From NCBI RefSeq assembly GCF_000429905.1, contig NZ_AUCT01000031.1, positions 19,170 through 83,169 on the forward strand: DNA of 64,000 bases. Reading direction: 5' to 3'. The position numbers were made by a program, and so were the translations under genes. A model generated the notes under the pieces. The model saw only the letters and a program-made list of their open reading frames with translations, was not told where the DNA came from and did no database searches. Positions 50,561-60,116 of this stretch are shown in pieces. Source of the stretch: Desulfatibacillum aliphaticivorans DSM 15576. Its GTDB lineage: Bacteria > Desulfobacterota > Desulfobacteria > Desulfobacterales > Desulfatibacillaceae. How positions within the stretch are numbered: the first letter of the stretch is position 1; each line of letters begins with the position of its first letter.

Positions 50561-51793
50561 ATGAGAGAATTTTTTCAGGTAATTTCCATCCAGAAGGTCC
50601 TGGACATGGCAGGGAGATTCCCCCTGGCCGGGACGGAGGAAGTGGAAGTCTTTCAAGCCTGCGGCAGAATTCTGGCGAAAGACGTCGTCAGCAAGGACAA
50701 CGTCCCGGCTTTCGCCCGCTCCACCATGGACGGATACGCCGTGAGCGCCTCCTCCACCTTTGGGGCCTCGGAAGGCATTCCTGCCATGCTGGAAGTGGCG
50801 GGCCGGGTGGAAATGGGAACGACCCCGGAATTTTCCGTGGGCCCAGGCCAGGCGGCTCTCATGCCCACGGGAGGAATGCTGCCCGAAGGGACGGACGCCG
50901 TGGTTATGGTGGAGCACACGGAAATTCTGGATGACAAAACCATCGAGGTTTATAAAAGCGTGGCCCCCCTGGGCAATGTGCTGGACGTGGGCGATGACGT
51001 GAAAAAGGACGAAGTCGTCCTGAAAAAGGGTGTTCGTTTGCGGCCCCAGGATCTTGCCGTAGCGGCCTCCGTCGGGGAGCCGATCCTGTCCGTGTATAAA
51101 AAACCCATCGTTGGAATCGTCTCCACAGGGGACGAAGTGGTGTCCGCGGATCAAGAGCCCGGGCCGGGGCAAATTCGCGACATGAACACTTACGCCCTGG
51201 GCGGCTTGTGCCATCAGGCCGGGGCCGAATACCGGTCCTACGGCATTGTGGGGGACGATCCCCAAGCCTTGCGCCAGGCCTGCGAAAAGGCCTTAAACGA
51301 GTGCGATATGCTGCTGGTTTCAGGCGGGAGCAGCGTGGGCGCCAGGGACCATACCATCGAAGTGATCGAAGGCTTTGAGAACTCCGACATTCTGGTGCAC
51401 GGGGTGTCCATCAGCCCGGGCAAACCCACCATTTTGGCGAAAGTCGGAGACAAGCAGGTTTGGGGCCTGCCAGGGCACGTGACCTCGGCCATGGTGGTTT
51501 TTCACGCCATGGTGCGTCCTTTTATTCATCATGTCGCCGGATATGAAGGCGGGGACGGAGTTGTTTCCGTTCCGGCCAAACTCGCCCGGAACGTGCCGTC
51601 TGTGCAAGGCAGGACCGATTATGTGCGGATTCGCCTGGTGGAAAAGGACGGCGAACTGACCGCCGAGCCCATCTTCGGAAAATCCGGAGTCATCCGCACC
51701 ATGGTGGAGGCCGACGGTTTTATCCAGGTGGATTTGAACGACGAAGGGCTGGACCCGGGAACCATGGTTCGCGTGGACCTGTTCGACAAATAA
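50561..51793 (+). CDS. moeA: Molybdopterin molybdotransferase MoeA
   Basis: Inserts molybdate or tungstate into adenylated molybdopterin. This MoeA of 410 residues has the N-terminal segment with RSTMDGYAV, the AVVMVEHTE motif, the MoCF-binding domain (STGDEVV, VSGGSSVGARDHT, SISPGKPT, GLPGHVTSA) and the C-terminal domain IV. It is the first gene of an operon with a second MoeA fused to a binding-protein domain and an aldehyde:ferredoxin oxidoreductase, so it probably makes the tungsten-pterin cofactor of that enzyme. Its ATG has only a weak, distant AGGA. Confidence 0.95.
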   Translation: MREFFQVISIQKVLDMAGRFPLAGTEEVEVFQACGRILAKDVVSKDNVPAFARSTMDGYAVSASSTFGASEGIPAMLEVAGRVEMGTTPEFSVGPGQAALMPTGGMLPEGTDAVVMVEHTEILDDKTIEVYKSVAPLGNVLDVGDDVKKDEVVLKKGVRLRPQDLAVAASVGEPILSVYKKPIVGIVSTGDEVVSADQEPGPGQIRDMNTYALGGLCHQAGAEYRSYGIVGDDPQALRQACEKALNECDMLLVSGGSSVGARDHTIEVIEGFENSDILVHGVSISPGKPTILAKVGDKQVWGLPGHVTSAMVVFHAMVRPFIHHVAGYEGGDGVVSVPAKLARNVPSVQGRTDYVRIRLVEKDGELTAEPIFGKSGVIRTMVEADGFIQVDLNDEGLDPGTMVRVDLFDK

Positions 51794-51848
51794 GATGAAG
51801 GCTTATTAATCTCTATATTTTTTTTGGCCCCAAAGGCCGGAGGCGCTC

Positions 51849-53774
51849 ATGAACAAACGCCATGTTTACCTGAACATGAAAACCCGTGAAGAAGCTCGCA
51901 ACATCTGGTTAAGCCATTTTGCTGAAAAAGTCGAACTGGCGCATGAGACGATCTCCTCCGTGGACGCCGTGGGGAGGGTTTTGGCGGAGCCGGCCTTCGC
52001 CCGCATTTCCACGCCCAACGCGCATTTGGCGGCCATGGACGGCATTGCGGTTCTGGCCCAGGACACATTCGACGCCAGCGAGACCAATCCCATGGACCTC
52101 AAGGTCGGGGAACAGGCCTTTTACGTGAACACGGGCCATCAGCTTCCGCCCCAGACCAATGCGGTCATCATGATCGAGCAGGTCCAGGTTATAGACGACG
52201 ACACGGTGCGCATCGAAGCGGCGGCCGTTCCCTGGAATTACGTCAGGAAGGTGGGCGAGGACATTGTAGCCACGGAAATGCTGTTTCCCACCAATCATTT
52301 GGTGACGCCCACGTGTCTGGGCGCTTTGCTCACAGGCGGGGTGTTTGAGGTCAAAGTCAAAAAGCAGCCCAAGGTGCTGGTTATTCCCACCGGCACGGAG
52401 CTTGTGGATTGGCGAAAGATTTACCCCGAGGAACTGCAGCCCGGCCGGGTTCTGGAAACCAACTCTTGGGTGATCGGCAAGCTGATCGAGCAGACCGGAG
52501 GAAAGTGGATTCGAAACACCAGCCTGGACGACGACTTTTTCGTTATCAGGCAGGCCGTGGAACGGGGCGCCACCGAGGATTACGACATGGTCCTGGTGCT
52601 GGCGGGTTCCTCCGCCGGATCCGAAGACCATACGGCCAATATCGTGGACAACCTGGGCGACGTGCTGGTTCACGGCGTGACCATCATGCCGGGCAAGCCC
52701 GTGGTTCTGGGCGACGTGAACAACGTGCCCGTGGTCGGGGTGCCGGGGTATCCGGTTTCCGCCATTGTGGTGTTCGACGAGTTCATCCGCCCCATGCTTT
52801 GCCATATGCTCGGCCAGCCCGAACCTTTACGCAAAAAAATCATGGTGGAGCCCACCCGGAAGATTCCGTCCAAGCTGGGCCTGGAGGAAATGGTTCGGGT
52901 GAAGCTGGGCCGTGTGGGCGACAGGGTGGCGGCCACCCCCCTGCCCCGGGGCGCCGGGTCCATCACCAGCTTTACCGAAGCGGACGGCATCATCCGCATA
53001 CCCAACGAAAACGAGGGCCTGCACCCCGGACAGCCGGTGGAAGCCGAACTTCTCCGCTTCAACCGCACCATAGACAACACCCTGGTGGCCGTGGGCAGCC
53101 ATGACAACACCCTGGATCTCCTGGCTGACGCCCTGCGCAGCCGGGGGGGGTATTTGTCCCTGTCCTCCAGCCATGTGGGAAGCATGGGCGGCCTTTTGGC
53201 CATGAAAAAAGGCATGTGCCATATTGCAGGCTCCCACCTTTTGGACACGGAAACCGGGGAATACAACATCAGCTACATCAAAACCTATCTGGCGGGCATT
53301 CCGGTCAAGCTGGTTCACCTGGTCATGCGGGAGCAAGGCCTGATGGTGGCCAAAGGCAATCCCAAAAACATCCAATCCGTGGAAGACCTCGGCCGGAACG
53401 GGGTGCGGTTTATCAACCGGCAAGCCGGTTCCGGCACCCGGGTGCTGCTGGACCATTACCTGAGCAAACTGGGCATCAAACCCTCCAAAATCAACGGTTA
53501 CGGGGACGACGAGTTCACCCACATGGCCGTGGCCGCCGCGGTACAGAATCAAGTGGCTGACGCCGGCATGGGCATTTACGCCGCCGCCAAGGCCCTGGAA
53601 CTGGATTTCGTACCGGTTATCACCGAGCAGTACGATTTGATCATTCCCGAAGGCATTTTTGAGTCTGAAAAAATCGCCATTCTCCTGGAAACCATTCGTT
53701 CCGACGCGTTTAAAAAGCGGGTGGACGCCTTGGGAGGCTACCACACGGAGCGCACCGGTGAAGTGCTGATGTAG
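51849..53774 (+). CDS. MoeA - periplasmic-binding-protein-like fusion
   Basis: Protein of 641 residues. The first about 410 form a second MoeA (AAMDGIAV, AVIMIEQVQ, LAGSSAGSEDHT, IMPGKPVVLG, GVPGYPVSA). The last about 210 form a PBP-like domain (SHDNTLDLLADAL, RQAGSGTRVLLDHYL, DEFTHMAVAAAV, ADAGMGIYAAA), related to ModA/TupA-like anion-binding proteins, but with no signal peptide, so cytoplasmic. Such fusions are common in anaerobes. The domain may sense or deliver molybdate/tungstate to the MoeA site, perhaps giving metal selectivity; this is inference. GGAGG five bases before the ATG; 55 bases after moeA and two bases before the AOR gene. Confidence 0.93.
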   Translation: MNKRHVYLNMKTREEARNIWLSHFAEKVELAHETISSVDAVGRVLAEPAFARISTPNAHLAAMDGIAVLAQDTFDASETNPMDLKVGEQAFYVNTGHQLPPQTNAVIMIEQVQVIDDDTVRIEAAAVPWNYVRKVGEDIVATEMLFPTNHLVTPTCLGALLTGGVFEVKVKKQPKVLVIPTGTELVDWRKIYPEELQPGRVLETNSWVIGKLIEQTGGKWIRNTSLDDDFFVIRQAVERGATEDYDMVLVLAGSSAGSEDHTANIVDNLGDVLVHGVTIMPGKPVVLGDVNNVPVVGVPGYPVSAIVVFDEFIRPMLCHMLGQPEPLRKKIMVEPTRKIPSKLGLEEMVRVKLGRVGDRVAATPLPRGAGSITSFTEADGIIRIPNENEGLHPGQPVEAELLRFNRTIDNTLVAVGSHDNTLDLLADALRSRGGYLSLSSSHVGSMGGLLAMKKGMCHIAGSHLLDTETGEYNISYIKTYLAGIPVKLVHLVMREQGLMVAKGNPKNIQSVEDLGRNGVRFINRQAGSGTRVLLDHYLSKLGIKPSKINGYGDDEFTHMAVAAAVQNQVADAGMGIYAAAKALELDFVPVITEQYDLIIPEGIFESEKIAILLETIRSDAFKKRVDALGGYHTERTGEVLM

Positions 53775-53776
53775 CC

Positions 53777-55546
53777 ATGTTCGGTTTTCACGGGAAAATT
53801 CTGTTTATCAATCTGGAAAGCCGATCTTTCCGGATTGAAAAGCCCGACCCTGACGTCCTCGCCGCCTACCTGGGCGGCAAGGGCCTGGGCTCCTTCCTGT
53901 TGTACGAGCATAACCCGCCTCATTGCGACCCGCTTGGGCCGGAAAACAACCTGATTTTTGCATGCGGACCTGCGACCGGCTCCCTGATCTGGGGAGGATG
54001 CCGGTACGGGGTATACACCAAAAGCCCCCAGACCGGATTTTACAGCGAATCCTATGCAGGCGGCCGCGCACCCGAAGCCATGGACGCCGCCGGATACGAC
54101 GCCATTGTCCTGCAAGGCCAGTGCGCGGCGCCCACGGTATTGGAAATCGAGCCGGGCGGCGTGCATTTTCACGATGCTTCGAACCTCTGGGGCCTGGACG
54201 CCATATCAACGGAGGAAAAAGCCCTTGAAATCGCCTCGGGCAAGGCCGGGAAAAAAGGCGCTCTCGCCATCGGCCCGGCCGGAGAAAACCTGGTTTCGTT
54301 TGCGGTCATTGAAAACGACAAGTGGCGCAGCGCTGGCCGGACAGGCCCCGGAGCGGTCATGGGGTCCAAGAAAGTCAAGGCCATGGTCTTTTGGGGCAGC
54401 GCCAAAAGGCCCATGGCGGACCCGGCGCGGCTTCGGGAATTCTCCAGGGATTACGCAGCGGAATCCAAGGAAAATCCCTCCGTCCAGGCCTATAAATCCA
54501 AAGGCACGCCCATGATGGTGCAGGCCTTGAACAAGGCCGGCGCCTTTCCCACCCGATACTGGAAGCAAGGATATTTTGAAAGCTGGAAGAAAATTTCCGC
54601 CGAAGCATTGCACGAAAAATGCCGGGTGACTCCCGCGGCGTGCGCAAAATGCTTCATGGCCTGCGGCCGGAGAGGAACCGTGCTGAACGGCCCCCACAAG
54701 GGACTGACCATAGAAGGCCCGGAATACGAAACCATCTACGCCTTCGGCGGTTTGTGCGCCATCGACTCCATTGAAGAAATCGTCTATCTGAACCATTTGT
54801 GCGACTCCCTTGGCATGGACACCATCACCAGCGGCAACCTGTGCGCCTTCGCCATGGAAGCCGTAGAGCGAGGCCGAGTCGACCTGCCCGTCCGATACGG
54901 CGACGCCCAAGGCGCAGCCGATCTTCTGCGGAAAATCGCCCGGCGTGAGGGAGTGGGCGACGTCCTGGCGCGGGGAATCATTCACGCCGCCAGGGAATGG
55001 GGCATGGAGGACCAGGCCGTCCACGTCAAGGGCCTGGAGCCTGCCGGGTACGATCCCCGCGTGCTCAAAGGCATGGGCCTTGCCTACGCCACTTCGCCAA
55101 GGGGCGCCTGCCATTTGCGCTCCACCTTTTATAAGGCCGAACTTTCCGGCATGTCCCAACCGGATGAATTGGAGGGCAAGGTTGAGTTGTACATCGACTT
55201 TGAAGACAGGCTCACCCTGTTTGACGCCCTGATCCTTTGCCGGTTCTACCGGGATCTTTACCCTTGGGACGCTCTGGGCGAGATCATATCCATCACCTGC
55301 GGCCTAAGCCCGGAAAAAACCAACCTGCAGCAAATCGCCCGAAACATTGCAGACATCGTCCGCCGCTTCAACCTCCGGGAAGGCATGGAGCCCGCCGTCC
55401 ACGAAACCCTGCCAAAAGCCTTTTTCTCCCAGGCGCTCGAGTCCGGCCAAGTGCTTTCCCCGAAATTTTTCCGGGAAATGCTCACGGAGTACTACCGCCT
55501 GCGCGGCTGGACCGATTCCGGATTATTACGGGATTCGTCCCTATAG
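53777..55546 (+). CDS. Tungsten-type aldehyde:ferredoxin oxidoreductase
   Basis: Oxidises aldehydes to acids, or reduces acids, with ferredoxin, using a tungstobispterin and a 4Fe-4S cluster. Of 589 residues, the N-terminal AOR domain (GKILFINLESRSF, YLGGKGLGSFLLYE, SYAGGRAPEAMDAAGYDAI) and the two-part C-terminal region are all recognisable. Cluster ligands are CAKCFMAC (about 289, 292, 296) and a later Cys near 488 (LILCRFY). Pterin-binding DSLGMDT and GMGLAYATSPRGACH are present. It directly follows the two moeA genes with a two-base gap. Substrate cannot be predicted. Confidence 0.95.
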   Translation: MFGFHGKILFINLESRSFRIEKPDPDVLAAYLGGKGLGSFLLYEHNPPHCDPLGPENNLIFACGPATGSLIWGGCRYGVYTKSPQTGFYSESYAGGRAPEAMDAAGYDAIVLQGQCAAPTVLEIEPGGVHFHDASNLWGLDAISTEEKALEIASGKAGKKGALAIGPAGENLVSFAVIENDKWRSAGRTGPGAVMGSKKVKAMVFWGSAKRPMADPARLREFSRDYAAESKENPSVQAYKSKGTPMMVQALNKAGAFPTRYWKQGYFESWKKISAEALHEKCRVTPAACAKCFMACGRRGTVLNGPHKGLTIEGPEYETIYAFGGLCAIDSIEEIVYLNHLCDSLGMDTITSGNLCAFAMEAVERGRVDLPVRYGDAQGAADLLRKIARREGVGDVLARGIIHAAREWGMEDQAVHVKGLEPAGYDPRVLKGMGLAYATSPRGACHLRSTFYKAELSGMSQPDELEGKVELYIDFEDRLTLFDALILCRFYRDLYPWDALGEIISITCGLSPEKTNLQQIARNIADIVRRFNLREGMEPAVHETLPKAFFSQALESGQVLSPKFFREMLTEYYRLRGWTDSGLLRDSSL

Positions 55547-55642
55547 ACGGATTCCTCCTTGCAAAAATGAATATTTTATATTAATATTCAAATTAGTCCC
55601 CCCTCTTCACGGCCTTAATCCCAATCATCAAGGAGGAATTCC

Positions 55643-56446
55643 ATGGGTTTGATCTACGAAAAAAGAAACAATATCGCTTACCTGACTTTTAACCGGCCCG
55701 AGGCCAGAAACGCCATGGACCCGGAGACCATCCTGCAATTGATCGACGCATGGAAGGATTACGCGGAAGACAAGGAAATGCGCTGCGCCATTCTGACCGG
55801 GACCGGCGACAAGGTGTTTTGCTCCGGCGCGGACCTGGGCAAGCTGATACCCTTGTTCACGGGCGCCAAGCCTGCGGAGACGGACGCGGAAAAAGCCTGC
55901 CAGAGCGATCCCATGATCGTAAACAAAGCCATCCTGCGGGAATACCCCTTGTATAAGCCGGTCATTGCAGCCATCAACGGCCACGCCATCGCCGGCGGCA
56001 TGGAGGCGCTCTACGCAACGGACATCCGCATCGCCGCCGAAGGGGTCAAATTCGGGCTGCAGGAAGTCAAATGGGCCATCTTTCCGGCCGGAGGGTCGAG
56101 CATCCGCCTGCCCCGGCAATTGCCTTACGCCCGGGCCATGGAGATTCTGCTGACCGGGGAATTGATGGAGGCGGAGGAAGCCTTGCGCTTAGGCTTTATC
56201 AACAAGATCGTTCCCAGGGAAAAAGTGATGGAAGAGGCGGAAAGATACGCCGGCATCATCTGCAAAAACGGCCCCCTTGCCGTGGAAGCCATCAAGAAAT
56301 CCGTCATAGAAAACCGCGGCAAGCCGTTGTCCGAAGGCCTGCAGAGGGAGTTGGAGCTGGCCCTGCCCGTGTTTATGAGCAAGGACGCCCAGGAAGGCCC
56401 CAAGGCTTTTAAGGAAAAACGCGAGCCCAAGTTTGAGGGGAAGTAA
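55643..56446 (+). CDS. Enoyl-CoA hydratase/isomerase family protein
   Basis: Crotonase-fold protein of 267 residues. The oxyanion-hole segments CSGADLGKL and INGHAIAGGMEALYATDIRIA are clear. The catalytic glutamate positions of classical enoyl-CoA hydratase are only partly conserved (IFPAGGSSIRLP instead of the usual GGTQRLP), so it may be an isomerase, a dehydratase for a particular acyl-CoA, or a related lyase. AAGGAGG six bases before the ATG. About 95 bases after the AOR gene, possibly the same transcript. Confidence 0.9.
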   Translation: MGLIYEKRNNIAYLTFNRPEARNAMDPETILQLIDAWKDYAEDKEMRCAILTGTGDKVFCSGADLGKLIPLFTGAKPAETDAEKACQSDPMIVNKAILREYPLYKPVIAAINGHAIAGGMEALYATDIRIAAEGVKFGLQEVKWAIFPAGGSSIRLPRQLPYARAMEILLTGELMEAEEALRLGFINKIVPREKVMEEAERYAGIICKNGPLAVEAIKKSVIENRGKPLSEGLQRELELALPVFMSKDAQEGPKAFKEKREPKFEGK

Positions 56447-56449
56447 AGC

Positions 56450-57175
56450 CTACTGCAGCCAGGGCAGGTTTTTGGGATTTTTCCGACCAAAGGGGCAGGC
56501 TTTGATGCAAAAGCCGCAAATCCTGGCGCCAATATTGTCCTTGCGGGCGAACTCGGCGGTTTTATCCACGCATTTTTGGAAATCCAGGGCATGGTTCCGG
56601 GTGAGATAGCGGTCTTCAGTTTGAACCCCTTTGATGGCGCCGGCCGGGCAGGCGTCCTTGCAGTTGGTGCATTTTCCGCAACGGTTTTTCACGGGGCCGT
56701 CCGGTTCCAGGGGGGCGTTAGTCAGCACGGTCACCAGCCTGACCCTGGGGCCGAATTTGGGGGTCACCAAAAGCAGGCTCTTGCCCTGCCAGCCCAAGCC
56801 CGCCATGCGCGCAATCGCCTTATGGCTTAGAGCGCCGCGATAATCCTTCCCGTCAATAATCTGGGACGCGGGGATGGGCAGGCTCCGGTGTCCATCCTGC
56901 TCCAGGGCGCCCGCCATCTTCAGGGCGATCTGATCCAGGAGCATGTTGGCCGTCTTGTACACGTGATTGTACAAGTCGCTGGGCTTTTCGTGGATAGTTT
57001 CGAAAACCATGGACGGAATATGAACGGCCATGGAAAGGGCGCGGGTAAAAGGCGCCAGCAATGAGGCCGGATAGGTCTTTTCGTCCTTGAATGGGGCGAG
57101 ATCGGCGATCCCGGCCAAATCAGCGCCCAGTTGCGAGGCCGTGTTTTTTATGCGGAGAGTGTATCCATCGGACAT
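56450..57175 (-). CDS. 4Fe-4S double-cluster protein (epoxyqueuosine-reductase-like)
   Basis: Soluble protein of 241 residues. The N-terminal part (about 1-150) resembles the domain before the ferredoxin module in QueG-like proteins (GADLAGIADLAPF, GWQGKSLLLVTPKFGPRVRL). The C-terminal ferredoxin domain has CGKCTNCKDACPAGAI and CGFCIKACPFG. It lacks the HEAT domain and DUF1730 length of true QueG, so a role in reductive dehalogenation-like or B12-dependent reduction is uncertain; I treat it as an unassigned redox protein. The ATG at 57175 has AAGGAG at six bases; the longer frame upstream is not coding-like. It converges with the enoyl-CoA hydratase gene, stops four bases apart. Confidence 0.83.
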   Translation of the reverse strand: MSDGYTLRIKNTASQLGADLAGIADLAPFKDEKTYPASLLAPFTRALSMAVHIPSMVFETIHEKPSDLYNHVYKTANMLLDQIALKMAGALEQDGHRSLPIPASQIIDGKDYRGALSHKAIARMAGLGWQGKSLLLVTPKFGPRVRLVTVLTNAPLEPDGPVKNRCGKCTNCKDACPAGAIKGVQTEDRYLTRNHALDFQKCVDKTAEFARKDNIGARICGFCIKACPFGRKNPKNLPWLQ

Positions 57176-57255
57176 GCCAGGCTCCTTGCCATAAGTCTTG
57201 GTGATATCTGATCTTAGGATAGAATAGGCCGATGGGCAGGTCAATGAATAGGGAA

Positions 57256-58642
57256 TCAGCTTGCTTTTTGGGCTCTTGGTTTGATCATGTGTTCCAGGAC
57301 GGGCAAGAGGACGATCATCATGAAGTCCTTGACCCACTGTCTGTACTCCTGATCATCCATGTTCAGGCCCATGATTTCCGCGGGGAAATGCGCAATGCCC
57401 AGGCAGTTATACAGGATCATGTACACCCCGAAGGAAAACATCTGGATTTCCTTGTCCGTGGCCCGACGAATTCCCGTGGACTCCCGAAAAGCCTCCTGGG
57501 TGGCCAGGTTGAGCTGGGCGAATCGCTCAAAACCGGGAATTTCCTCCAATTGATTCATCTGGGCGATATTCTGCATGAGGCCGTGGAGGGCCGCCGGATT
57601 CCTGCCGCAATAATCCAAAGCCCGGTCCGCGAAGATGGAAAGCCCGTCTTCCACTTTCAGGGGAGCGAGGTCCTCCATCCACACATAGGCCTGCGGCAGC
57701 AGGTCTTCCATGGTCTGGGCGGCCAGGGCTTCGAAGAGCTCGGCCTTGGACGGAAAATAATGGTGAATCAGGGTGAAGTCAAAGCCGCCTTCCTTGCCGA
57801 TCATGCGGATGCTCGCCGTATTATAGGGATGGGTGGTGAACACCTTGCGGGCGGCCTCCAGGATTTTTATCCGGGTCTGCTCCCCTTTTTTCAGATTTTC
57901 AATCGGTTGGGCGTGCAGCGAGCCGTAAGCTCGGCTGCCCTGGCGGGGCGGGTTAAGCGGCCAGGTCATGGGCTGCTCGTCCCCGGGCTGGGAAAAAACC
58001 AGCTTTTTCAGGGAGGGATAAAAAAGGAACATCAGAGCGTCTTTAACCCATTGCTTGTACTCGGGGCTCTTATGCGACATGCCCAGGACCTTGGCGTGAT
58101 AATGGGGGGCGCCCACACAATTGAATATTACCATGTGAAAACCCAAAATCCACATGGCGATGTCCCGCCGGCACGCATACGGCGACAGCCCCTTGCGAAA
58201 AACCTCCTGGATGCCCGCCCAGAACTCCGGAAAAAAATCCAGGCCGGGAAGGTCCGCCACTTTCAGGCCGTGGGCCATGTTCTGCATGACCGTACGCAAG
58301 GCGTCCGGATGGTCGAACACGTCCTGCACAATCCGCTCTACGGAGGTGCGGAGGCTTTCGTCCATGCCCATGTCCCAGACGCCTTCCATCCAGGTGGAGC
58401 TAAGCTCCATGTATTCATCATAGAGCTCCCTGGTGACCGTCATGAACAGGTCCGCCTTGGAAGGGAAATAATGATGAATCAACGGGTGGTTAAATCCCCC
58501 CCTCTTTGGCAATGGCCCGGATGCTGGCGGAGGTGTAGGGCTGGCTTGCGAAAACCTTTCTGGCCGCAGCGATTATCTTACTCCGGGTCTCCTTACCTTT
58601 GGTGTAAGAGGCGACTTTTTTCTTTTGAACCTTTTTTGCCAT
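57256..58642 (-). pseudogene. Tandem TetR/AcrR regulator (two complete TetR units) with frameshift in a G7 tract
   Basis: Two TetR regulators are joined in one gene. Frame 1 starts at the ATG at 58642 and encodes a basic start, then the first HTH (KIIAAARKVFASQPYTSAS, IRAIAKEGG). It hits a stop at 58490 straight after a run of seven G (58496-58502, C on the plus strand). Removing one G restores IAKEGGFNHPLIHHYFPSKADLF and continues 418 codons to 57256. The second unit repeats the same plan (RKVFTTHPYNTAS, IGKEGGFDFTLIHHYFPSKAELF; ending EYRQWVKD where unit 1 ends EYKQWVKD). An intact product would be about 460 residues, a single-chain TetR dimer. The break may be real decay, phase variation, slippage or a sequence error. 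Confidence 0.85.
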
Positions 58643-58683
58643 ACGTCCCTTTAATATGGACCATACCCTTCTGTCAACGACTA

Positions 58684-58697
58684 GTGAAATTGTTCAC
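58684..58697. promoter_or_regulatory. Candidate TetR operator upstream of the tandem TetR gene
   Basis: GTGAA-attg-TTCAC is a perfect 14-base palindrome about 42 bases before the TetR ATG. A second one, GAACG...CGTTC, lies at about 58850-58865. The remaining divergent gap (58643-58970, 328 bases) holds no gene. Confidence 0.4.
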
Positions 58698-58970
58698 GAT
58701 CATTGTTTCACGTCCTCGCAACCCGCTGAAAACGGCGGCAGGATTGGAAGAAAGCGGAAGCCCTGAAACGGCGCGGCTTCCCGGAATATTCATAAAATAA
58801 AACCCGTTCACAAAAATGAATTGATCTAGTGTGCGACTTTTGCATTAAAGAACGCGCGATCGTTCTATTCCTGTTAAAATCACCACATAAAATTTGACAC
58901 AATCCGTTTCGGCGCCATTTTTTAGTATTAGTTCGTCCACACTTAATCTTGCATCTAAAGGAGGCCCACC

Positions 58971-59402
58971 ATGAAATTTAACGCTTGGATCATACCCCTG
59001 GCCGGGATGCTCATGCTGGCCGGTCCCGGCGGAGCGTCGGCCGGAGACCCTGATATCGACCCTTGCCCCAATTCGCCCAATTGCGTTTCCACCAAAGCGG
59101 ATTCCAGCGACGCCAAGCATTATATGGCGCCTCTTGATTTTTCGGGCGACGGCGCCCAGGCCATGGAAAAGCTGGCGGCGATTATAAGCGCCATGCCCAG
59201 AACAGAAATCGTCGCCAAGACGGACAAATACATCCACGCCGTGTTTTCCTCCAAAATTTTCAAGTTCAAGGACGACGTGGAAATCCTGGTGGATGAAGAA
59301 GCCAATCAGATCCACTTCCGCTCCGCCTCCAGGACGGGATACTCGGATTTTGGGATGAACAAAAAGCGCATGGAGGAAATCTGCGCAAAGTTCAAGCAAT
59401 AA
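58971..59402 (+). CDS. DUF1499 family exported protein
   Basis: Protein of 143 residues with a signal peptide (about 1-25, GASAG). The family start CPNSPNCVSTKA and the later motifs (MPRTEIVAKTDKYIHAVFSSKIFKFKDDVEILVDEE, FRSASRTGYSDFGMNKKRMEEI) are clear DUF1499 features. These proteins occur in the envelope of many bacteria and plastids; function unknown. AAAGGAGG eight bases before the ATG. Transcribed divergently from the tandem TetR gene and so possibly controlled by it. Confidence 0.9.
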   Translation: MKFNAWIIPLAGMLMLAGPGGASAGDPDIDPCPNSPNCVSTKADSSDAKHYMAPLDFSGDGAQAMEKLAAIISAMPRTEIVAKTDKYIHAVFSSKIFKFKDDVEILVDEEANQIHFRSASRTGYSDFGMNKKRMEEICAKFKQ

Positions 59403-59410
59403 ATAACTCC

Positions 59411-59474
59411 GGCGGCGGTTGATAAAAAAAATCGGCCGCCGCCAAAAAAAAAGCCCCCCTCCCCCAATTGGGGG
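59411..59474. other. Two stem-loops after the DUF1499 gene
   Basis: GGCGGCGG...CCGCCGCC (59411-59443, with an inner GAT/ATC and an A-rich loop) is followed by A9 and then by CCCCCAATTGGGGG (59461-59474). No T-run follows on the plus strand, so termination there is unproven. Confidence 0.4.
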
Positions 59475-59547
59475 ATGCCCGCAACGCCCCCTTGATCTAA
59501 AAAACGGCGCAGTATGAATATCTCACCCCAACCAAGGAGAAAGCGCC

Positions 59548-60003
59548 ATGGATTATGCCTTTATGACAGCCCCCTGCGGCCTGGATTGCTTTAATTGCAT
59601 CTACTATCTCGCCCACGAAGACGACGCGGCCATGGAGGAAGTGAAAAAAATATCCGAACAATACGGCACGCCCATAGACGTCATGCTTTGCATGGGATGC
59701 CGGGCCCATGACGGCAGGATCCCCCTGCATCAGCACCTTTTTGGAGAGGATCACCGGTGCGCTTCCTACGAATGCGTCAAGGGGAAAGAGCTTGAATTCT
59801 GCGGCGACTGCGACGATTTTCCCTGCGATTATCTCCATCCCTACGCGGATATGTCCACGGAGCTGCCCCACAATTTCAAGGTTTTCAACCTGTGCCTGAT
59901 CAAACGCATGGGCGTGGACAAATGGGCCGAAACCAAATCCGCCCAGGTCCGGCATGATTATTTCAATTTGCCCTGGATCCTGGCAAAAAGGGATGAGGCA
60001 TAA
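59548..60003 (+). CDS. DUF3795 cysteine-rich protein
   Basis: Soluble protein of 151 residues with about 13 cysteines arranged in CGLDCFNC, CMGCRA, CASYECV and CGDCDDFPCDYL. This is the DUF3795 pattern, common in methanogens and anaerobic bacteria and presumed to bind zinc or Fe-S. No function is established. AAGGAG lies upstream of the ATG. It appears to be a single-gene unit. Confidence 0.88.
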   Translation: MDYAFMTAPCGLDCFNCIYYLAHEDDAAMEEVKKISEQYGTPIDVMLCMGCRAHDGRIPLHQHLFGEDHRCASYECVKGKELEFCGDCDDFPCDYLHPYADMSTELPHNFKVFNLCLIKRMGVDKWAETKSAQVRHDYFNLPWILAKRDEA

Positions 60004-60116
60004 AGTTGATAAGCCGGGCATGCCGACGGTTTTTTGTTAATCCGGCGGCATGCTTGGCATGACTTAGAAAGACCTCCTTGGCTTTTCTTTAATCTTCCCA
60101 GGCTTGGGGCCATCGG

